The notes below the pieces were generated by a model. It was not told the DNA's origin, made no database searches, and saw nothing but the letters and a program-made list of their open reading frames with translations. The position numbers were made by a program, and so were the translations under genes. Shown piece after piece: positions 1 through 8,593 of a DNA stretch of 47,965 nucleotides; the stretch's first letter is position 1, and the number at the start of each line of letters is the position of its first letter. Origin of the DNA: Pseudomonadota bacterium (GTDB lineage: Bacteria > Pseudomonadota > Gammaproteobacteria > Burkholderiales > Burkholderiaceae_C); assembly GCA_021846965.1 (NCBI GenBank), contig JAJZWA010000021.1, positions 1 to 47,965 on the forward strand, given 5' to 3'.

Positions 1-36
1 GACCCGCCGATCCTCGCGCTGGGCGACACGGCCTGA
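1..36 (+). CDS. C-terminal tail of an upstream gene (partial)
   Basis: Reading frame 1 is open from the window edge and ends at TGA 34-36, giving the last 11 residues DPPILALGDTA. The stop lies 14 bases before the vgrG start codon, so the two genes are probably co-transcribed. The fragment is too short to identify. A type VI secretion component or a VgrG accessory protein is a reasonable guess from position only. Confidence 0.4.
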   Translation, partial: DPPILALGDTA

Positions 37-50
37 AGGGGAGAGATCCG

Positions 51-2834
51 ATGCCCATCCTGCCCGACGAGGCCATCGCCGTCTCGCTGCTGAGCGAAAA
101 CATGCCCCTGTGGCGCGAGGAGCCCGCGCTGCGCCTGCTGGAGATCGAAGGAGAGGAATCGGTCGGCAGGCTGTATTCCTACCGCGTGCTGGCCCGCGAC
201 CGCCGCTCGGCGTGGGCGGCGCGGCGAGGTGAACGCCACCCTCCGGGCCCGAACGACCGCACCGACGCCGACGCCCTGCTCGGGCAGGCACTCGGCGTGT
301 GCATCGAGCTCGAATCCGGCATCCGCGACCGTCTCGGCCCTCCGGTGGCGCGATGGCGCTGCATCAACGGCATCGTGACCGGGCTGCGCCATCTCGACGG
401 CGACGCGAGGGGTCGCATGGTCGAGCTGCGTCTCGAACCCTGGCTGGCGCTGGCGCACATGCGCAACCACTACCGCATCTTCCAGCACCAGCGCCTTCCC
501 GACATCCTGCGCACGGTGCTGAGTGCCTATCCCTGGCCGCTGGACATACGCTGCGGCGAGCATTACCCGGAGCTCGACTACCAGGTGCAGTACGGAGAAA
601 CCGACTTCGAGTTCCTCGTGCGCCTCATGGCCCGTTGGGGCCTGAGCTACTTCTTCGAGCATGCGAGCGCCGACCCCCGGCAATGTCGCGGCGCCCCGGC
701 CCACACCCTGGTCATCCGCGACCGTCAATCGACCCTCGAGTCGCAGCCCTGCCCCGCCTATCGCAGCCTGCCGCTGCGCGCGCGCAGCGACGCCCAGGGG
801 GAACGCGACATGCCGGTGGTGCATGGCTTCGAGACCTGCCTGCGCCTGCACGGGGACCACACCCAGGCCTGGGACTACGACTTTCTCGCCCCCGAACGCA
901 GACTCAGCGCCGAAGCCTGCTCGCAGTTGCCGCCGCGGGTTCCGACGGCCGCCGGGCACGGCCTGCTGCACTGGCCGGCCGGCTTCGATGCGGCGGCGCA
1001 CGATGCCGAAGTCTCGCACCGCCTGGCCAGGGTGCGCCAGGATCGGGTCGAGCGCGACAACTGGATCGCCCAGGGCCATGGCGCGCTGCGCGGCCTGCGC
1101 GCCGGGTACCGCTTCGATCTGAGCGACCATGCGCTGCCATCCCAGAATGGCCCGCATCTCGTCCGTTCCACCCAGCTGCGCATCCGGCTTGCCGAAGACC
1201 ATGGCGAGGCCCCTGGCGCGGAGCCGGCCGACGAAAGACTCGAGGCCCACTGCGCCTTCCAGACCCAGTGCTGCTCCCGGCTCGCGCCGGCCGATGCTCC
1301 ACGCGATCTCGACGGCCACTTGCGCAGGCCCCGCATCCACGGCGTGCAGACCGCCCGCGTCGTGGGCCCCAGGGGCCACGGCATCCATACCGACCGGCAC
1401 GGGCGCATCAAGGTGTGGTTCCCCTGGGACCGTACGCTTGCCGGCACGGACACGCGCGCCGACGATTGCAGCTGCTGGATCCGCGTGGCCAGCCCCGCGA
1501 GCGGCGGTGCCCAGGGCTACCAGGGCGTGCCGCGCATCGGCCAGGAGGTGATCGTGGCCTTCGAACATGGCGATCCCGACCGGCCGCTGGTGCTGGGTTG
1601 CGTGAACGGGCCGAACAATCCTCCGAACTGGGATCTCCCCGCACAGGCCGCGCTCAGCGGCTGGCGCAGCCGGGAGCTGCTGCCGAACTGCGGCAACGGG
1701 AGCGTGGGACGCGGCAGCCATCTGGTGTTCGATGACACCGAGGCCTGGATCCAGGCCCAGCTGGCCTGCGACCATGGGCACGGCGCTCTGGCCCTGGGGC
1801 GCATCACCCGCATTTGCGGCAGCAGCGGCCGCCACGAGCCGCGCGGCGAGGGCTTCGAGCTTCGCAGCGACGCCTTCGGCGCCCTGCGCGCCGCGGCCGG
1901 GCTGAGCCTGAGCACCGACCCCCGCCCGCGCGGCGGGGGGCGCATCGATGACACCCAGGAGTCGCGCGCCAGGCTCCTGCAGGCCGCGCAGCAGCAGGAG
2001 GCGCAGGCCCGGGTGGCGCGCCAGGCCGGGGCGGACGACAGCGAGGAGCAAGCCGAGGTGGCGGCCAGCCTGCGGGAGGCCGGCCGGCACGATCCCGCGG
2101 CCATCGCCGGATCCAGCGCCGGGGTGGCGCAGGCGGCGTCCGCCGCGCCGCCGGAGCTGAACCTCGGCTCGGCGGCTTCGCTGCACGCCAGCGCGCAGGT
2201 CCATGCCCATCTGGCCGCGGGGGAGCAGCTGAGCCTGAGCAGCGGCGCGCAGACCAGCCTGAGCGCCGGAGGCAGCCTGCTGGCCAGCGCGGCGCGGGGC
2301 ATGCGCCTGTTCGCCTGGCGGGCCGGGCTGCGCCTGATGGCCTACGGCGGCGACGTGGACATCCGCGCGCTGCGCCAGAACATCCGCATCTGGGCCAGAC
2401 TTCGACTCGAGGAATCGGCCGAGCACATCAGCATCCGCGCCGACAAGGAACTGCTGCTGCAGGGCGGCCCCAGCGCCCTGCGCCTGGACCATCAAGGCGC
2501 GTGTCTGCAGGCCGGGCAGCTGCAGGTGCACGCCACGCTCAGCGTGCACCCGGCGCAGCCCCTCGGCGTGGGGGCGCGCGGCGCGCCCGAGCTGCAGGAG
2601 TTCAGCCGCCAGGCCAGCCTGGCCACGCCCGGCGCCGCCCGCTGGGCCGGCCTGCACTATCGCCTGGTACCCGGGCCCGGCGCGGCGGACGCATGGTCGA
2701 CCCTGGCGCACAGGACCGCCGGCGCGGCGCTGTCACCCGCGCTGCACACGGCGCAGGAAGCGCAATGGACTACCGAGCTGGAGTTCGAGCCCCTGCACGC
2801 GCAGGCCCCCGACACGCAGGAGGCGCCGAGCTGA
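51..2834 (+). CDS. vgrG: Type VI secretion system tip protein VgrG (TssI)
   Basis: 927-residue protein of the VgrG family, which trimerises to form the spike at the tip of the T6SS needle. Residues 1-350 are the phage gp27/GpD-like base, with a typical QVQYGETDFEFLVRLMARWG stretch near residue 180. Around residues 436-530 is the gp5-like OB fold (RHGRIKVWFPWD, then CWIRVASP and GVPRIGQEVIVAFEHGDPDR). Residues about 610-830 are a DUF2345-type repeat region, interrupted near 640-700 by an Ala/Glu/Gln-rich insert likely to be coiled coil. The last ~90 residues show no recognisable toxin domain. GGGGAGAG lies just upstream of ATG 51. The next gene is convergent, so no cargo effector or immunity gene follows; such partners would have to lie upstream, outside the window. 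T6SS function is known for the family; activity here is inferred. Confidence 0.93.
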   Translation: MPILPDEAIAVSLLSENMPLWREEPALRLLEIEGEESVGRLYSYRVLARDRRSAWAARRGERHPPGPNDRTDADALLGQALGVCIELESGIRDRLGPPVARWRCINGIVTGLRHLDGDARGRMVELRLEPWLALAHMRNHYRIFQHQRLPDILRTVLSAYPWPLDIRCGEHYPELDYQVQYGETDFEFLVRLMARWGLSYFFEHASADPRQCRGAPAHTLVIRDRQSTLESQPCPAYRSLPLRARSDAQGERDMPVVHGFETCLRLHGDHTQAWDYDFLAPERRLSAEACSQLPPRVPTAAGHGLLHWPAGFDAAAHDAEVSHRLARVRQDRVERDNWIAQGHGALRGLRAGYRFDLSDHALPSQNGPHLVRSTQLRIRLAEDHGEAPGAEPADERLEAHCAFQTQCCSRLAPADAPRDLDGHLRRPRIHGVQTARVVGPRGHGIHTDRHGRIKVWFPWDRTLAGTDTRADDCSCWIRVASPASGGAQGYQGVPRIGQEVIVAFEHGDPDRPLVLGCVNGPNNPPNWDLPAQAALSGWRSRELLPNCGNGSVGRGSHLVFDDTEAWIQAQLACDHGHGALALGRITRICGSSGRHEPRGEGFELRSDAFGALRAAAGLSLSTDPRPRGGGRIDDTQESRARLLQAAQQQEAQARVARQAGADDSEEQAEVAASLREAGRHDPAAIAGSSAGVAQAASAAPPELNLGSAASLHASAQVHAHLAAGEQLSLSSGAQTSLSAGGSLLASAARGMRLFAWRAGLRLMAYGGDVDIRALRQNIRIWARLRLEESAEHISIRADKELLLQGGPSALRLDHQGACLQAGQLQVHATLSVHPAQPLGVGARGAPELQEFSRQASLATPGAARWAGLHYRLVPGPGAADAWSTLAHRTAGAALSPALHTAQEAQWTTELEFEPLHAQAPDTQEAPS

Positions 2835-2853
2835 GGGGGCCGAAGAACCTCAA

Positions 2854-2884
2854 GAGCCCGAGGGGCTCGCCGTCCGACGAGCCC
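2854..2884. terminator. Overlapping hairpins between convergent vgrG and tusA
   Basis: GAGCCC (2854-2859) pairs with GGGCTC (2863-2868), and alternatively GGGCTCG (2863-2869) pairs with CGAGCCC (2878-2884). They sit in the 56-base gap between two convergent genes, where a bidirectional terminator is expected. There is no T-run on either side, so the call rests on position and pairing only. Confidence 0.35.
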
Positions 2885-2890
2885 TGCGGC

Positions 2891-3142
2891 TCAGCGCCGG
2901 CGCAGCAGGTGCGAGATCACGCCCGCCTGCTCGGTCTGGGCCACCAGCTCGTTGCCGGTCTGGCGCGCGAAGGCCTGGAAGTCGCGCATGGATCCGTGGT
3001 CGGTGGCCAGCACCCGCAACACCTGGCCGCTTTGCATGGCCGACAGCGCCTTCTTGGCCTTCAGGATGGGCAAGGGGCAGTTCATGCCACGGGCGTCGAC
3101 TTCCACGTCCACCTTGTCCAGCGCCGCGCTTTCCCCGCTCAT
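2891..3142 (-). CDS. TusA/SirA-family sulfur carrier protein
   Basis: 83-residue protein matching the TusA (SirA, YeeD) family. These small proteins carry sulfur as a persulfide on one cysteine. The sequence DVEVDARGMNCPLPILKAKK contains the diagnostic CPxP motif, with the active cysteine at about residue 22, followed by the usual helix and a GQVLRVLATDHGSMRDFQAF core typical of the fold. The frame is open further upstream, but the ATG at 3142 follows GGGACGAGG and gives the normal family length; the upstream extension would overlap the end of cysM. It lies 58 bases downstream of cysM on the same strand, consistent with a role in sulfur trafficking. No tusBCDE genes are present, so a tRNA thiolation role cannot be assumed; thiosulfate or rhodanese-linked transfer or molybdopterin roles are also possible. 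Confidence 0.85.
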   Translation of the reverse strand: MSGESAALDKVDVEVDARGMNCPLPILKAKKALSAMQSGQVLRVLATDHGSMRDFQAFARQTGNELVAQTEQAGVISHLLRRR

Positions 3143-3200
3143 GGCCAACCTCGTCCCTTGCGATCCAGAATCATGACAATTGTAGGTCCCGACGCGTCGA

Positions 3201-4109
3201 TCATGCTGCGGGAAATACCCCTGTACTGAGGTAGCGGTCACCGCGATCGCAGACGATGAACACGATGGTCGCCTGGCTGAGCTCGCGCGACAGGCGCAAG
3301 GCGATCTCGCAGGCCCCGCCGGAGCTGATGCCGCAGAACAGCCCTTCCTCGCGCGCCAGGCGCCGGGCCATGGACTCGGCCGCGGCCTGGCTGACCGACT
3401 CGACGCGATCGACCCGCTCGGGCTGGTAGATCTTCGGCAGGTACTCCTGCGGCCATTTGCGGATGCCGGGGATGCGCGAGCCCTCCTCGGGCTGGGCGCC
3501 GACGATCTGCACCGCCGGGTTGCGCTCCTTCAGGTACTGGGAAACCCCGGTGATGGTGCCGGTGGTTCCCATCGACGACACGAAGTGCGTCACCCTGCCG
3601 TCGGTGTCGTGCCAGATCTCGGGGCCCGTGGTCTCGTAATGGGCGCGCGGGTTGTCGGGGTTGGCGAACTGGTCCAGCACCAGGCCCTTGCCTTCGCGCT
3701 GCATCTGATCGGCCAGGTCGCGCGCGTATTCCATGCCACCCGCCTTGGGGGTGAGGATCAGCTCGGCGCCGTAGGCGCGCATGGTCTGCGCGCGCTCCAC
3801 CGAAAGATCCTCGGGCATGATCAGCACCATGCGGAAGCCCAGGATGGCCGCGGCCATCGCCAACGCGATGCCGGTGTTGCCCGAGGTGGCCTCGATCAGC
3901 GTGTCGCCCGCGCGGATGCTGCCGCGCTCGGCGGCACGGCGGATCATCGACAGGGCCGGCCGATCCTTCACCGAGCCGGCGGGATTGTTGCCTTCGAGCT
4001 TGGCCAGCAGCACATTGCCGCGGCGCTCGTTGTCGGCCGCGCCGATGCGCTGCAGGCGCACCAGCGGCGTGGCGCCGATGGTCTGTTCCAGGGTCTTGTA
4101 CGAGGGCAT
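3201..4109 (-). CDS. cysM: Cysteine synthase B / O-acetylserine sulfhydrylase
   Basis: 302-residue fold-type II PLP enzyme that makes cysteine from O-acetylserine and sulfide; CysM-type enzymes can also use thiosulfate. NNPAGSVKDR places the PLP lysine at about residue 48, SGNTG (about 76-80) is the substrate/phosphate loop, and GISSGGA near the C-terminus is the PLP phosphate-binding region. The start ATG at 4109 is set by AAAGGAG seven bases upstream and by the conserved YKTLEQTIGATPLVRL beginning; an upstream in-frame extension lacks such support. Length and the ERNPAVQIVGAQPEEGSRIPGIRKW segment favour CysM over CysK. The TusA-like gene follows on the same strand, and the SLC13-type permease lies upstream on that strand, so the three may form a sulfur-related unit. 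Confidence 0.93.
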   Translation of the reverse strand: MPSYKTLEQTIGATPLVRLQRIGAADNERRGNVLLAKLEGNNPAGSVKDRPALSMIRRAAERGSIRAGDTLIEATSGNTGIALAMAAAILGFRMVLIMPEDLSVERAQTMRAYGAELILTPKAGGMEYARDLADQMQREGKGLVLDQFANPDNPRAHYETTGPEIWHDTDGRVTHFVSSMGTTGTITGVSQYLKERNPAVQIVGAQPEEGSRIPGIRKWPQEYLPKIYQPERVDRVESVSQAAAESMARRLAREEGLFCGISSGGACEIALRLSRELSQATIVFIVCDRGDRYLSTGVFPAA

Positions 4110-4184
4110 CGAGTTTCTCCTTTCGACATTCTGGCACGCGCGCCCGATCCCCGCCGGCGTGCCCACCGGGTTCACCGCGGCAGA

Positions 4185-5348
4185 TCAAGTGCCGGTCAGG
4201 CGCAGGACCAGCCACACCAGGGGAGCGCACACCAGCAGGAAGGGCACGCTGATGCGATGGAATTCCCCCAGGTTGCCCCGGCCGCCTTCCAGGCGCAGCG
4301 CGATCAGATTGGCCAGCGAGCCCAGCGCCAGCCCGAATCCGCCGACGTCCACCGCCACGGCCAGGGGAATCGCCTGCCGCACCTGCGGCCAAAGCAGCAC
4401 GGTGGCCGGAACATTGCTCAGCACCTGCGACAGCAGGACCCCGCCGGCATAGATCAGCGACGGGCTGTGCCAGTCCAGGCGCAGCAGCCAGGCCTGCAGC
4501 GGCGCCCACTGCGCCAGGTGTCCCAGGCCCGCGAACATGGCCGCGAGAGTAGCCAGCAGGCCCCAGTCCACCCGGCGCAGCACTTCGCGCCACGCCGAGG
4601 CGAAGACCAGCAGGGCAAGCGTGGCCGCCACGGCCGAAGCATGCTCCTGCAGCAGCACCAGCACGCCCAGCAGCAGCAGCGCGGAGGTCCAGCCCAGCGC
4701 GGGGCGCAAGGCCGGGCCCTGCGCGGGCGGCGCCTCCGCGGCGGCCAGCGGGCGCGCCGGCACCAGCAGCCACACCGTGAGCGCGAGCAGGGCCAGCATG
4801 GTGAGCGCCGCCGGCGCCATGCGCCAGACGAACTGGGCCATGGACAAGCCCGAGTGCTGCCACAGCAGCAGGTTCTGCGGGTTGCCCACGGGGCTGAGCG
4901 CCGAGCCGGCGTTCACGCCCATCGCCTCCAGGATCACCACCCTGCGCACCGGCAGGGAGTGGCCGCGCCCCAGCGCGACCGTGAGGGGAACCAGCAGGAA
5001 CAGGCTCACGTCATTGGTCAGCACCATGGACAGCAGTGCCGATCCCGCCACCAGCGCCAAGGCCAGGGTGCGCTGGCTGTGGGCCCGGCGCGCCAGCGCC
5101 TGCGCCGCGCGCTGCACGGCTCCACTGGCACGGATGCCCTCGATGCTCAGCAGCAGCGCGAACAGCCCCAGCAGGGTGGGCAGTGCGAGCCACTCGCGCC
5201 AGCGCGGCCAGGGCTGGGGGTCCAGCAACTGCAGCACCAGCGCCACGCCGCCGAACACCAGCAGCAGGCGCTCGCGGCGAAGGGCCCGCCACCAAGCGGC
5301 CGGTCGACCTGTCGCCCGCGGGGCGCTGCCGCGGCGCTCAGGCGCCAC
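4185..5348 (-). CDS. SLC13/ArsB-NhaD (IT superfamily) anion permease
   Basis: About 387 residues and almost entirely hydrophobic, with about ten predicted membrane helices. MVLTNDVSLFLLVPLTVAL and GVNAGSALSPVGNPQNLLLW are the paired re-entrant signature loops of the ion-transporter superfamily (SLC13, CitMHS, ArsB, NhaD), and a second pseudo-repeat contains GGVLLSQVLSNVPATVLL. The only methionine codon before the first helix lies inside hemY. A GTG at 5346-5348, overlapping the hemY stop by 11 bases, gives a sensible start with VAPERR as its first residues. The substrate is unknown: sulfate, dicarboxylate, arsenite or cation/proton exchange are all possible in the superfamily. Overlap with hemY implies translational coupling, while the cysM neighbour makes a sulfur oxyanion plausible but unproven. 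Confidence 0.78.
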   Translation of the reverse strand: MAPERRGSAPRATGRPAAWWRALRRERLLLVFGGVALVLQLLDPQPWPRWREWLALPTLLGLFALLLSIEGIRASGAVQRAAQALARRAHSQRTLALALVAGSALLSMVLTNDVSLFLLVPLTVALGRGHSLPVRRVVILEAMGVNAGSALSPVGNPQNLLLWQHSGLSMAQFVWRMAPAALTMLALLALTVWLLVPARPLAAAEAPPAQGPALRPALGWTSALLLLGVLVLLQEHASAVAATLALLVFASAWREVLRRVDWGLLATLAAMFAGLGHLAQWAPLQAWLLRLDWHSPSLIYAGGVLLSQVLSNVPATVLLWPQVRQAIPLAVAVDVGGFGLALGSLANLIALRLEGGRGNLGEFHRISVPFLLVCAPLVWLVLRLTGT

Positions 5349-6555
5349 CGGCCGCACCGCCGTCGTCGTTGGACAGGTCCAGCGCGGCCAGGCGCCAGTG
5401 TCGCATGGCCTGGTCCTCGCGCTCGATGCGCTCCTGCAGGCGCCCGAGTGCGGCGTGGATCTGGCCGCGCAAACGGCGCTCGTCGGGCTGGCACTGTTCC
5501 AGCGCGCGCTGCAGGTACTGCTGCGCCTTGCCCCACAGCTCCAGCTCGACGCAGGCACGCGCGGCCAGGAAGCTGGCCTGGGCCTCCTGCGGCCAGCGAT
5601 CCATCCAGGCCTCGGCCTGCGCGACGAAGGCGGCGTCGATGCCCCCCAGCATGCCGCGCAAGGCCGGCATCAGCGCGGCCGGCTCGGCCTGCGGCACCCG
5701 CAGCGCCTCCACCAGCAAGGCGCGGCCCTGCCCGGCCTCGTCGGCCTGGGCCAGGCCGCGCGCCGCGGCCACGGCGATCTGCGCGTCATGGCGCAGCGCC
5801 GGGTCGAAGGATTTCCAGATCGCGCGCAGGGCTTCGGCGTCGTGGTCGGCCTGGCGGATCAGTCCCAGCGCGGCGCCATGGATCATGGCCTGCGCGGCCG
5901 CCGGATGCAGCCCGTGGTGCTTGCGCAAGGCGCCGGCCAGGCGCAGCACCTCGGCATGATCGTGCAGCGCGCGCGCCGCGGCCAGGGACAGGCGCAAGGT
6001 CTGGGTGCGGCGCTGCACGCCGCTGGACAGACCGCGCAAGGCACGCTGCGCGGCCTGCGCGTCGCGCGCCTCGATCTGCCATTGCGCCTGCAACAGCGCA
6101 CCGGTTTCGCGGGCGGCCTGCGGAAGCGCTTCCAGGTACGCGTCGCGGCGCTCGTAGGCCTGCACGGCCTGCGCCGCCTGCGCCGCGGTGAGCAACGCGC
6201 CCGGGCGGAAGGCTTCCACCTCGGCGGCGCGCGTCGCGGCGCGCTCGGCCCGTCGGAAACGCCCGCCCAGGTGATGCAGCAGCGCCTCGTGCAGCGCCGC
6301 CGCCGCCACCTGCACCCTGCGGCGCGAGCGGAACTGGGCCGCGGCGCGCGGCAGGCCCAGCAGCAGGCTGAGCGCGCGCACCGCCGCATACAGCAGCGCG
6401 AAACTCAGCAAAAGCACCAGCACCGCCAGGTTCAGCGACACGTCGATGCGATACGGCGGCAGCAGGATGGCGACGTTGCCGGGACGCCCGCTGGCCGCCA
6501 TGGCCAGCAGCGCCGCGCCCAGCGCCAGGGTGATCAGCCAGGCCAGCCAGCGCAT
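5338..6555 (-). CDS. hemY: HemY, TPR membrane protein of the heme operon
   Basis: 405-residue inner-membrane protein of the proteobacterial HemY family (not the protoporphyrinogen oxidase of the same name in Gram-positives). Two N-terminal membrane segments (about residues 1-25 and 38-65, with IDVSLNLAVLVLLLSFALL) precede a long Ala/Arg-rich helical domain of TPR-like repeats, such as WPQEAQASFLAARACVELELWGKAQQYLQRAL near the C-terminus. The family follows hemX and is implicated in late protoporphyrin steps, but its biochemical role is unsettled. The ATG at 6555 overlaps the hemX stop in a TGATG junction, so the two are translationally coupled, and its own stop overlaps the start of the permease gene. 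Confidence 0.9.
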   Translation of the reverse strand: MRWLAWLITLALGAALLAMAASGRPGNVAILLPPYRIDVSLNLAVLVLLLSFALLYAAVRALSLLLGLPRAAAQFRSRRRVQVAAAALHEALLHHLGGRFRRAERAATRAAEVEAFRPGALLTAAQAAQAVQAYERRDAYLEALPQAARETGALLQAQWQIEARDAQAAQRALRGLSSGVQRRTQTLRLSLAAARALHDHAEVLRLAGALRKHHGLHPAAAQAMIHGAALGLIRQADHDAEALRAIWKSFDPALRHDAQIAVAAARGLAQADEAGQGRALLVEALRVPQAEPAALMPALRGMLGGIDAAFVAQAEAWMDRWPQEAQASFLAARACVELELWGKAQQYLQRALEQCQPDERRLRGQIHAALGRLQERIEREDQAMRHWRLAALDLSNDDGGAAGGA

Positions 6556-7688
6556 CAGTCGCTCCCCAGGCCGATGTTGGCCAGCACCAGCAGGGATTGC
6601 AGGTTGGCCGCGGGCTGCGCGGTCAGGTCCACCTGCGCCACCTGCGCCGCCAGGGCGCGCGCCATCTGGGTGCGCGGCTGGCGCTGGTTGAACTGGGTCT
6701 GCAGCACGCGCTGGACGTCCTGCATGTCCGTCTTGAAACCCACGGCGTTGCGCGACAGCAGGTCCAGGCGGGCGTTGAGCACGCGCAACTTGAGGTTGGC
6801 GCGCAGGTAGGCATGCTGCGTGGGCGAGGCCAGCAGGGCATCGGGATGATCCACGCGGGTGATGGTCACCAGGCCGCGCGCCTGGTGCCAGGCGTCGGCA
6901 CCCATGCGCTGCAACCAGCCGCGCCACCCCGCGACCGCGGATTGGGAAGCGGCGGGAGCGGGAGCCGACGCGCCCTCCATCGGCGCCGCCGAGCCCAGGG
7001 CCTGCAGATGGTCGACCATCCCCGCGAGCTGGTCCAGGCGCTGCGCGGCCACCGGCACGTCGGGCACCACGGCAGCCTTCAGCCGGGCCAGGTCCGCCTG
7101 CACCGCATGCGCCACCAGCGCGGCGCGCGGACTGTCCACACGCTGCAGGCGCTGCAGGCTGGACTGCAGGGTGGCGATCAGCGGCTGCAGCGAGCCGGTG
7201 AGTTCGGCTTGCTGCTGCGCCAGCGAGATGAGCTCGGCGGTCTGTCCCAGGAAGGCGTCATCGCGGGTCTTGGCCAGATCCTGCACCAGCTGCTGCAAGG
7301 CCGCGCGCTGGGCCGCCAGGTCCTGCTCGCGCGACTGCAGCACGGCGATCTTCGCCGCCAGCTCGCGCGTGGCCAGCACGTTCTGCGTGGCGATGGTGCG
7401 GGCCTCGATGGAATGGGTCTGCGCCTGCTGCAGGCGCCGGGCGATCTCCGCCTGGGTCGCGTACAGGCGCTGGTTCAGCCACCAGGCCACGAGGCCCACC
7501 AGCACCAGCAGGCCCAGCACGGCCAGCCACAGGACGCCGCCGCCACGGCGCGCCCCGCCGCCGGCAGGCGGCGCCGGAGGCGGCACGTAACTGCCGCCGG
7601 GAATGCCCGCGGCCGGTGCAGCTGCGGGAGCCAGCGCCGCCGGGGGCGGCGCCGACGGGGTCTCGTCGGGTACGGTGGGCTCGGACAT
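6555..7688 (-). CDS. hemX: HemX, membrane-anchored uroporphyrinogen-III methyltransferase-like protein
   Basis: 377-residue protein. A Pro/Ala-rich cytoplasmic N-terminus of about 50 residues precedes one membrane segment (VLWLAVLGLLVLVGLVAWWL), then a long periplasmic-type coiled coil rich in Gln and Ala (about residues 75-160). A helical C-terminal domain follows, with WRGWLQRMGADAWHQARGLV and a closing LLVLANIGLGSD. This matches the HemX family. It lacks the SAM-methyltransferase core of true CysG/CobA, so a scaffolding or regulatory role is more likely than catalysis. ATG at 7688 has no clear Shine-Dalgarno sequence. TAGAAT on the coding strand ends about 10 bases before it and could be an internal -10 element giving a nearly leaderless mRNA. 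hemD and hemX are separate genes here, whereas some relatives fuse them. Confidence 0.88.
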   Translation of the reverse strand: MSEPTVPDETPSAPPPAALAPAAAPAAGIPGGSYVPPPAPPAGGGARRGGGVLWLAVLGLLVLVGLVAWWLNQRLYATQAEIARRLQQAQTHSIEARTIATQNVLATRELAAKIAVLQSREQDLAAQRAALQQLVQDLAKTRDDAFLGQTAELISLAQQQAELTGSLQPLIATLQSSLQRLQRVDSPRAALVAHAVQADLARLKAAVVPDVPVAAQRLDQLAGMVDHLQALGSAAPMEGASAPAPAASQSAVAGWRGWLQRMGADAWHQARGLVTITRVDHPDALLASPTQHAYLRANLKLRVLNARLDLLSRNAVGFKTDMQDVQRVLQTQFNQRQPRTQMARALAAQVAQVDLTAQPAANLQSLLVLANIGLGSD

Positions 7689-7732
7689 GGCGTCGATTCT
7701 AGGAGTTCGCGCGTCGGCAGGGCCCACCAGGC

Positions 7733-8572
7733 TCAGGACAGGGCGCGCACCAGGGCCCCGGCACGGAACTCCACCACGTCCACGCGCCCGAAACCGGCCT
7801 TGCGCGCCGCCTCCGCCACCCGCGGGTGATGCACCAGCGCGCGCTGCGCGGCGAGCTCGCGCCTGGGCTCCAGGCCGGCCGCGCGCAGCAGCCCGCACAG
7901 GTTGTCCAGCGAGGAAGCGGCGCCGATCTGCCAGGCCGCGCGCAATGCCAGCAAGGCGCGCAGCCGCTCCAGGGTGGCGGCATCGGCGGGAGGCGCCACA
8001 CGCCGGTACAACTCCACCACCTGCACCTCGGCCCCGGCCGCCTGCAGCGTGGCCGCCAGCCAGTCACGTCCGCCGTCGCCGCGCAGGATCAGCACCCGCG
8101 CCCCCTGCCACGCGCCGCGCAACGCCTGCAGCTCCTGCCACAGGGCTTCGGAGTCGGCCCCGGCCTGCTGCGCGCACAGCAGGCGCAGTCGGCTCGGATC
8201 CTCGCCGCGCTCGCGCAGTCCGCGCTCGAAGGCCTCGCGGCTCGCGCGCCCGATCAGGCCCACCGCGCAGGAGACGGGCCAGGGCCTGTCGCGCAGGCGC
8301 AGCAAGGCCTGCACCGCCGAGGGGCTGACCGGAACGACGAGATGGAAATCCTCCAGCGCCTGCACCGCGCGCTGCGCCGGCAAGGGGTCGGCCGCGGGCA
8401 GCACGTGGATCAACGCGAACTCGTGCACCCGCACTCCGGCGGCGCCGAGTTCGCGCTCCAGGGCCGAGGCCTCCGTCCGGGTCCCGCCCTCGGCCTGCGG
8501 CTCGCGCGCACGCGTGAGCACGAACTGCAAGGCATGCGTGCCAGGGGCCTGGCCTGCGGGGCTGGCGTGCAT
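7733..8572 (-). CDS. hemD: Uroporphyrinogen-III synthase
   Basis: 279-residue member of the HemD family, which closes and inverts ring D of hydroxymethylbilane to form uroporphyrinogen III. HemD sequences diverge strongly; support comes from the FVLTRAREPQAEG start, the FHLVVPVSPSAVQALL segment (the usual SxxAV motif), VLILRGDGGRDWLAATLQAAGAEVQVVELYRR (the conserved R-G-x-x-G-R-x-x-L stretch and VYRR strand), and the late HHPRVAEAARKAGF segment. It lies 21 bases after hemC and before hemX, the standard order. ATG 8572 has little Shine-Dalgarno signal, suggesting reinitiation after hemC. The molecule is cytoplasmic. Confidence 0.9.
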   Translation of the reverse strand: MHASPAGQAPGTHALQFVLTRAREPQAEGGTRTEASALERELGAAGVRVHEFALIHVLPAADPLPAQRAVQALEDFHLVVPVSPSAVQALLRLRDRPWPVSCAVGLIGRASREAFERGLRERGEDPSRLRLLCAQQAGADSEALWQELQALRGAWQGARVLILRGDGGRDWLAATLQAAGAEVQVVELYRRVAPPADAATLERLRALLALRAAWQIGAASSLDNLCGLLRAAGLEPRRELAAQRALVHHPRVAEAARKAGFGRVDVVEFRAGALVRALS

Positions 8573-8593
8573 GGCGTAGGCGCCGGCGCCCGC

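Noticed and set aside
5338..6555. Protoporphyrinogen oxidase function for HemY
   Set aside because: The protein is a membrane TPR protein without an FAD-binding GxGxxG motif; the shared name is historical.
3585..6810. Long plus-strand open frames antisense to cysM, the permease and hemY
   Set aside because: Low-complexity Arg/Gln/His/Ala translations with no domain, opposite well-supported genes.
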